This document shows positions 57,811 to 64,000 of a stretch of 64,000 bases of DNA, in pieces. The position numbers and the translations under genes were made by a program. Positions within the stretch are counted from its first letter, which is position 1, and each line of letters opens with the position of its first letter. The notes beneath the pieces were generated by a model that searched no databases, was not told the origin of the DNA, and saw only the letters and a list, made by a program, of their open reading frames with translations. Origin of the DNA: Narthecium ossifragum (taxonomy: Eukaryota; Streptophyta; Magnoliopsida; Dioscoreales; Nartheciaceae); the NCBI GenBank assembly GCA_963920575.1, contig OY986965.1:12166290-12230289 (forward strand), in the 5' to 3' direction.

Positions 57811-59503
57811 TGATGAGTGTATGAAAGTGCACTCTGAACATGATTAAGAGCAGCTTATTTGCTTAGTTTTCATGATTAATATAGGTGATTTCGTCCGTAT
57901 ATGTTGCTTCACAAAGTTATTTGTATAATGCAGAAAATTGAAGCAAAGATGGGGTCTTTAACGCCAAAACTGTACCTTCTTGGAACGAATCAAATGAAGT
58001 GTCATATATGGTTGGAAATCTCTTGAAGTCTAGTTTCTGGAGAATTTTACGGTTCGTGATTCCGAGTTTCCTAGAGGAAGTTACGGCAATTTTAATACCG
58101 ATGGCGCAGTCTGGATGGCAAAACAGTAAATACACACGAAAGACGGATCGATCCTTCTATGCAGACAGACCTGACAGAACACCCACTTTTCGGATGATCG
58201 CAGAAGGATCGATCTTCCTTTCACTCGAGAATTTTGAGGAGAAGGATCGATCCTCCTTCTATGGAAGGATCGATCCAACTGGGAACGATCGATCATGCTT
58301 CTATCAAAGGATCGATCCTACTCGGGTGACCCAGGCTATGGAAAATAAAGAAGAAGACGATCGATCCGACACCTATAGTGGGATCAATCCGCGTCGGGCG
58401 TAGCTAGAAATTGAAGATTTTGATGCAAAGGATCGATCCTACACCTATGGAGGAATCGATCCTATTTTCCCAGTGAAGAAAATCAACGGTTTAGATCTAA
58501 TCCGAGGATGGAGAGACTTTGGGGCTATAAATAGGAAACTTAGGGTTAATCAAAACGGGGAGTTCTTGGACGTTTTTGGAGGCTCTTTTCTGGACGTTTT
58601 CCAATGGAAGAAGATGAAGGAATCTCCATCCATGACCGAGTAATCCGCGGGCATGGCGGACGGATGATCTAGCGAGGACTAGGGCTTCTTCTCCAACAAT
58701 GGTTCATAGTTTTAATCTTTATTGTTAAACTCTTTTCTATGTATTGGATCTTCAAAGATTATTTTCAGATTATAGATTTCTATGTGGATAATTAATATTA
58801 TAAATCCAGTCATGCTTCTTTTATGATATTGTGATCCCATAGTTATCTTTTTTAATTCTCCTACCGAGTCTCACGAGACCTTTGCTATGCATGGCCCGTA
58901 GTGACAGCTGGTATTGTGTATTCTTAGGGATCTGGTAAGACAAGGTTGGGGCTCTATCCCGAGGAATCTTTGCTATGCATTGCCGATTGTGAGAGTTGGT
59001 ATTATGTATTCTTAGAGATCAGGTTAGATAGTGGTAGGGCTTTGTCCCGAAGAACTTTTGCTGCGTGTTGCCTGTAGTGACAACCGGTATCGTGTATTCT
59101 TTTGTTTGGGTTGGATGAAGTTAGAACTCTAATAAGGAAGAATCAACTGTAGGAAGAGACACATTTGTATTTTGTTAGGTTTATAGTTACATATCTTCCG
59201 GTTAAGATGATTGAGATGTGAATCCTTTAACTGAGTATTATATGAACCATTGAGAAGAGAAGGGCCTAAATCCGAGTGAAGTGATTCCTGAAGCCTAGTC
59301 TCATTCAAATCTTGATTTCTTTTGTTAACTTTATCTTATCATTACATCTTCGATCTATTTTCTTAACTTTTACGCTCTTGATTGTTTTCGATATATTGTT
59401 ATCTGTGTTTTTAGAGCTTTCCTGCTTGTCTCTCTGTGGGTTCGACCTCTCTTATGCTGTATTGCACCGCGACCGCTGTGCGTGACACATTTGAGTGATA
59501 TCA
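57811..59503 (+). repeat. Element W 3' LTR, 1693 bp
   Basis: It starts TGATGAGTGTATG and ends GAGTGATATCA. It is very similar to the 5' LTR at both ends but clearly different over about 58090-58490, where its GATCGATCC-type array replaces the GATCGATCTT/GGTCGACC array of the 5' LTR. TATA (GGCTATAAATAGG) lies near 58532. It has three ~110-bp repeats (about 58870-59105), where the 5' LTR has two. Confidence 0.9.
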
Positions 59504-59649
59504 GGTTACTAATATACTTATTATCTACGTGGGATTGTTTACCCGGTTACCTGGTTCGGCAACATGCCCTCCAGGCGAGCATGTGTCCTCGACGCTGGAG
59601 GCAGCTGGGAGGAGCACGTTCCCTTGGTGGAGTTCGCCTACAACAACAG
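59504..59649 (+). pseudogene. Tekay-type integrase fragment interrupted by LTR
   Basis: In the right frame the last ~30 codons read RACVLDAGGSWEEHVPLVEF then AYNNS, the segment after the catalytic Glu of Tekay/Del integrases. The frame is broken by the LTR beginning at 59650. The first ~50 bp after element W are unassigned. The rest of this target element is presumably beyond the window. Confidence 0.7.
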
Positions 59650-62600
59650 TGTCGCGCCCCGACTCGCGTAGGCCCAACCGGGCCGGGCGACGCGAACCGG
59701 AACCTAACCTACTGCGGAAATTTTGGCGAAGTTTCCCTCTAATCGTAGTGGTCTCCCAAACAATTCATAATCATCCTGTATTATACAATCATTCACCAAC
59801 CTCGAAGACTGAACTGGAAGATAATACAAAATCCTCAAAACAGGGAAATTATGAATTTAACACTCCCGTAGGAGACTATCTATAACAAAAAGGTACAGCT
59901 GAGATTGCCGCTCCTCAAGCACCGCCAGACGCGGCCACGTCACCAAACACCTGCCCGGTAGGGGTGACCGAAGAAGAGCTAGCGCCAGCACCTGCAAAAC
60001 GCAGCCCAGGTAGGAGTGAGCACTAAGCTCAGCAGGGACACTACACTACGACACTCACAAGGGAGGAAACACAATAGTGCCGCCCCCAAGTCTACCCTAG
60101 GTGTATACAAGGGTCCCATTACCCTACTGGAAGTTCGTGAACACAGGCCCAAAACACTGCATACTCTTAACAGGACACAGAACACTGTTTAGCGGGCCAG
60201 GACACCGCTGGGCAGGCACTCCTCCTCCCAAGAGTTTAAGAACACCGGACTCCGGCTACACCGCGGATACAACTTGGAGAAACACGACCTCTAAACCTCA
60301 AACATGTATTCAGGTCATCTAACCTTATCATGGAAATCGACTGAATACTACAAATCGAGTCCTGAACCAAGCTACCCGCAACGGTCCTAGAGCTAGATCC
60401 GGACTACCCGAAAGCCCCGGATCGGCAAACAACCCATCACCAATGCCCTATACAGATGCAACTAATGCACAAGCAATGCATGTTATGAGCACACGTAGGA
60501 ATATACATATAAACATGCAACAATATGTGATGTATATCAAACAAGGTCTGGGCACGTCACCCTGCCGGCCCGGGGTGGTGAACATGCAAGAAAGGTCTAG
60601 GAGCTGCTACAGTAGTACAACCACCAACTGTCAGCAGTCTAGCACAACACCTGCACCGGGAAGCAGCCCCGCAAACAACAGCTCACATATATCACAGATA
60701 AAGCCCTCGGTGCACGTGATAAGTCACTAAATGATCATGATTCAACCCCTTAACTTAGCTTTGTTATGCCTAGAGTAGTTGTATTTGATAGCTTGTTAGT
60801 TGATTTCAGGTTTAATCATGCTTTGAGAAGAAATGCAAGAAATTCGGCTAAAATGACTAAATAAACTGCTTCGTCGACCGTCAGTAATATATTCGCCAAA
60901 TATTTTACGAAGGTCCAAATATTCTGAAACTTTGGGATGTCGTAGAAGGCTCAGAGATGAACAACTTTGATGTTGGACACTTGGCGAGATTCCATACTGA
61001 TTAATACCAGTGTTGAAAAATATCAAGATACATAGCTGCAGGAAAACTGGTCCGTCGATGCTCAGGAGAATATTCGCCAAATATTTCACATAAGTCCGAA
61101 TATTGTAAAATCTTCGGGACAAGACAGAAGCCTTCCAAATCTACATCTTTCATGTTGAGAACATTTCCAAATTCCGGACGAGTTGAACCCAGTCGCGACC
61201 AGAAGAGGCTGTCAGAATTCAACTAGGAAATCCGAGTTGCACTAGAGGTCCAACTCAACTTAGTCATAACCCTAATTACGGGATTAAGGGTTTTTATTAT
61301 ATAAAGGGGTTATTCCAGCCAAATTTCTCATCTTTTTGACAATCTTTGGAGGAGGAAGAAGAAGAAGGAGAGGATGTGGATGGTGACAGCTTCCTATTCC
61401 AACCCGATGGCTTTCATCCAAAAGATGAGTTGCTAGTTATTGTAGTTAGGATTATTCATGAAACTCTAGCATAGTTTTCTATCTTCTTTGGTTTGAATCT
61501 TGTATTCTTCTCAAGACATGATCCTATGAATATGGTTTTATTGTTAATAGAGTTGATGGAACAGAGTTCCTTGACGTATTTTCAGTCCTACATGATTTCT
61601 GTGATTGATTATAGAAATTCATAGGATGGTTTTCATGTGATTTATGATTTGCTAGTGAGATAGGCTAAGCTAAACTAGGATAGGTTGTGCCAAGGTCATT
61701 AGGAGTAGTATAACCTAAAGTAATCGTAGGACCGAAGACAATCTATGCAAAAAAAGATAGGCTATGCCGTTAGGAACATAAATCTTATTTGAGGGATTCA
61801 TGTGAGCTTGTAGCCATATGATTCATAATGTTGAGAGAAGGGAACAAGAGGATAACTAGAGAAGATTGAAGGCGAAAATAGGGCGGATTGAGTAATTCCT
61901 AAGTCACTTATCCATTGATTCAAATTGATCAACCTTTTATTTCTTTTCTTCATTAGTTTAATCTATTCTATCTTTGATTCATTTCTTTAGTTTTAGGGTT
62001 TCGAGAATTGATTTCAGTTTCCAACGTTTTCCCTGTGGATCGACTCTCGACTTCACCGCTATTTCTACCTAGTAGTTTAGTGATTGAATAAGGATATAAT
62101 TTAATATTTGATTGAGTTTACAACGTTTTAACAACAACGTTTGTGAGCGATCAGCACGCCGACATGCAAGGCTAGGGAAAGCTGTAGGGCTACCCGCCCG
62201 TTTATTCTGAACATCCCGGGAGTCATCACTCCCCCGGTTCACCACTGCCCCTATTAAAGGGGTAACATGCTTAAACATATGTACAAGGTATAAAGCGGTA
62301 AGGGAAAACCGACATACCAAGCCCCGCGGGCAAAAACCATGAAAAATCCTCTCTGCTACTAAAGGATCGATCTTTCAAGTAACAGAGAGCCTTCCCTCAC
62401 TGTCGAGCTAAAAAGATCGATCCTTCCTCCCAGGAAGATCGATCTTTCTCGAGACAGAGGGCACCCTTCTTGTCGGGCCAAGAAATATCGATCCTTCCTC
62501 CCAGGAAGATCGCTCCTCCTCGCGACGCAGGGTAACCAAGCTACCCAAGACCCAGGATCGATCTTCTCCAAGCAGAGGATCGATCCTTCATCGGGCGCAG

Positions 62601-63326
62601 CATGACCAACCCAGAGGGATCGATCCTTCGTCTAGAAAGATCGATCCGGATGGGTTCTCCGGCGTACATCCGGCAAGAAATACCGCCGGAAAACACATCC
62701 AAACTTCCCAGAACTCTAGGATCTGATAGATCACGAACCCACGAGTCCAAAACCAGTGAAATCACAACAAACAATCATGTATTTTAAAAGATCTAAGCAT
62801 AAGAACATAATCATACCGGAAAAACTTCCAAAAACCCGAAAAGATGTAGGTAGGATCCCTACCTAAGCAATAACAGCTTCAATCCTAGCTGCTAGGCCTT
62901 GGATCTTCCTCAAGCTCCTTCAAAATCGACAGATCTGAGCTCAAGATCCACGGATTTCAAAAGGATTTAAGAAAATCCGCTGAGTCCACTTTATAGGTAG
63001 ACGAACCGACCTATGAGGGATCGATCTCTTCTCAAAAGAAGATCGATCTCTCATGACGAACTTAGCTTGACTTTCTGGCACAAGGAGATCGATCTCCTAG
63101 CCAAAGAAGATCGATCTTATTTGTGCTGAAAGCTAGACTTGGGCAAGAACTCAAGCCCAAGCCCAGATCTTTCGATCTCGGGTCCCACTAACCATTCTAG
63201 CCAAACATTATCACAAGCATGGTCAGTGTGTGCACAAGGGAGTGTGAAACAAGCGACAAGGCGCAATTTACCAAATTGCCCTGCGGTCCACAGCGAGCCA
63301 AAAGAGTAGAGGGACGGGTCCTCACA
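59650..63326 (-). repeat. Tekay-type 3' LTR (T1 family) containing a nested solo LTR
   Basis: On the minus strand it starts TGTGAGGACCCGTCC at 63326 and ends GGGGCGCGACA at 59650. Without the nested LTR it is about 2235 bp, close to T1. It follows the minus-strand integrase at 63400-64000, so it is the 3' LTR of that element and the 5' LTR lies beyond the window. GATCGATC-type arrays are at 62360-62650 and 63015-63120, matching those of T1. Confidence 0.9.
60717..62153 (+). repeat. Athila-type solo LTR, plus orientation, 1437 bp
   Basis: It starts TGATAAGTCACTAAATGATC and ends GTGAGCGATCA. GCACG flanks it at 60712-60716 and 62154-62158. There is no array of GATCGATC. It is the full-length relative of the truncated LTR at 1-1299. 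Confidence 0.93.
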
Positions 63327-63399
63327 TCGTAATACCCTTAAAAGAAATCTCGTCCTGAGATTCGATAAAGGTAGGGCTCGGAAACAAAAGAAACAACTA

Positions 63400-64000
63400 C
63401 ACTAGAAGACAGGACAAAAGTTACCTCGAGAAGGGAACAAGTGCGGATACTCCTGCCGCATGTGCACCTCGCGCTCCCAGATCATCTCCTCGATGCCTCT
63501 GTGCCTCCACAGTACCTTGACCAAGGGAATCGTCTTGCCCTGCAAGACCTGATCCCTCCGGTCAAGTACTCAAACAGGCTGCTCCACAAACGTCACGTCT
63601 GCATCAAGCTCGATGTCATCCACTCTGATGACATGCGATGGGCCGGGGTGGTACTTCCTCAGTATCGTCACGTGAAAGGTCGGGTGCACAGCAGACATGT
63701 GCTGAAAAAGGTCCAAGCGGTAGGCTACCTCGCCGACCCTCTCTAGGATCTCAAACGGCCCGACGAACCTCGGAGCCAACTTGCCCTCGCTGCCAAACAT
63801 GACAGACCCTCTGTACGGTGCTGCCTGCAGGAACACACTATCGCCAACTACGAACTCAAGTGGTCGTCGCCTCTGATCTGCATAACTCTTCTATCGGCTC
63901 TGAGCCGTCAGAAGCCTCTGCCTGATCTGCACTAACCTCTCTGATGACCTCCTGACGATGTCTGGACCGGTGAGTGAAGCCTTTCCAACCTTTGTCCAGC
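63400..64000 (-). pseudogene. Tekay-type integrase C-terminus with chromo-like tail
   Basis: From the window edge the minus strand reads RRSSERLVQIRQRLLTAQSR, RRRPLEFVVGDSVFLQ, GKLAPRFVGPFEILERVGEV and HPTFHVTILRKYHPGPSHV. A chromodomain-like tail follows (KTIPLVKVLWRHRGIEE ... REVHMRQEYPHLF), typical of Tekay/Del chromoviruses. In-frame stops occur near 63885 (TAG) and 63567 (TGA). A short polypurine stretch leads to the LTR at 63326. The upstream parts of the element are beyond the window. Confidence 0.85.

Larger units (their letters stand above)
49297..59503 (+). mobile_element. Element W, Athila-type Ty3 retrotransposon with both LTRs
   Basis: 5' LTR 49297-50969, primer binding site, gag-protease-RT-RNase H-integrase in one frame (51204-56615), 3' noncoding region, polypurine tract and 3' LTR 57811-59503. 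No env-like ORF and no chromodomain are present. The flanks are CCTAC and GGTTA, so there is no target duplication, and the two LTRs differ strongly in one segment. Together with the LTR fragment just upstream, this suggests a recombinant structure. Confidence 0.88.

Noticed and set aside
49297..59503. Target duplication for element W using CCTAC/GGTTA or, for the outer fragment, GTGAC/GGTTA
   Set aside because: Neither pair matches over 5 bp; I report absence rather than force a match.
59950..60720. Plus-strand ORFs of up to 95 codons
   Set aside because: They lie inside the Tekay-type LTR at 59650-63326 and recur as reverse-frame shadows in T1.

Overview
The window looks like nuclear DNA of a flowering plant, most likely a monocot. 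It holds one intron-containing host gene of a land-plant family (xyloglucan endotransglucosylase/hydrolase, XTH, minus strand, 7565-8592, with very GC-rich exons). Nearly everything else is plant Ty3 and Ty1 LTR retrotransposon sequence and DNA-transposon remnants. No rRNA, tRNA, CRISPR or bacterial operon is visible, and the species cannot be named from sequence alone.

Layout. 1-5043: the left flank, with an Athila-type 3' end, an orphan GC-rich piece, a half Tekay-like LTR and a MuDR-type transposase scrap. 5044-9591: the gene island around XTH, with a MITE-like element. 9592-29066: one old minus-strand Athila element (3' LTR, accessory ORF, integrase, RNase H, RT, protease, gag) split by nested insertions: LTR X, solo LTR T2 (itself holding an Athila-type LTR and solo LTR T1), a 3-bp-TSD MITE and another Athila-type solo LTR. 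29067-38370: a plus-strand chromovirus (Galadriel-like integrase with chromodomain) cut by two Tekay-like solo LTRs. 38400-40390: a degenerate ~100-bp tandem repeat split by a solo LTR. 42760-46409: an internally deleted Copia element whose 5' LTR carries a three-hairpin insertion, then a chimeric solo LTR. 47413-47874: a hAT remnant. 48772-59503: the most complete element (W, Athila type, tRNA-Asp primer site, one 5.4-kb gag-pol frame broken only by stop codons). 59504-64000: a Tekay-type integrase scrap interrupted by a minus-strand Tekay element whose 3' LTR contains another solo LTR.

None of the retroelement genes appears functional, and XTH is the only gene likely to act for the host. 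Nine solo LTRs with readable 5-bp target duplications (one degenerate) show that insertion followed by LTR-LTR recombination dominated here.

The most unusual signal lies inside the LTRs. Families that do not otherwise look alike carry arrays of short palindromes (GATCGATC in T1, X, V and W; GGTCGACC in U). In the GATCGATC arrays the copies come in pairs 21-22 bp apart, and the pairs recur about every 70 bp. Most arrays sit just upstream of the TATA box. A second layer, downstream of the TATA, is a series of small hairpins with a nearly constant 7-nt loop and stems that change on both arms together. A third case is a 139-bp insertion made of three abutting perfect hairpins. I read these together as a snap-back sequence phenomenon that I do not recognise from a described family; its function is unknown.
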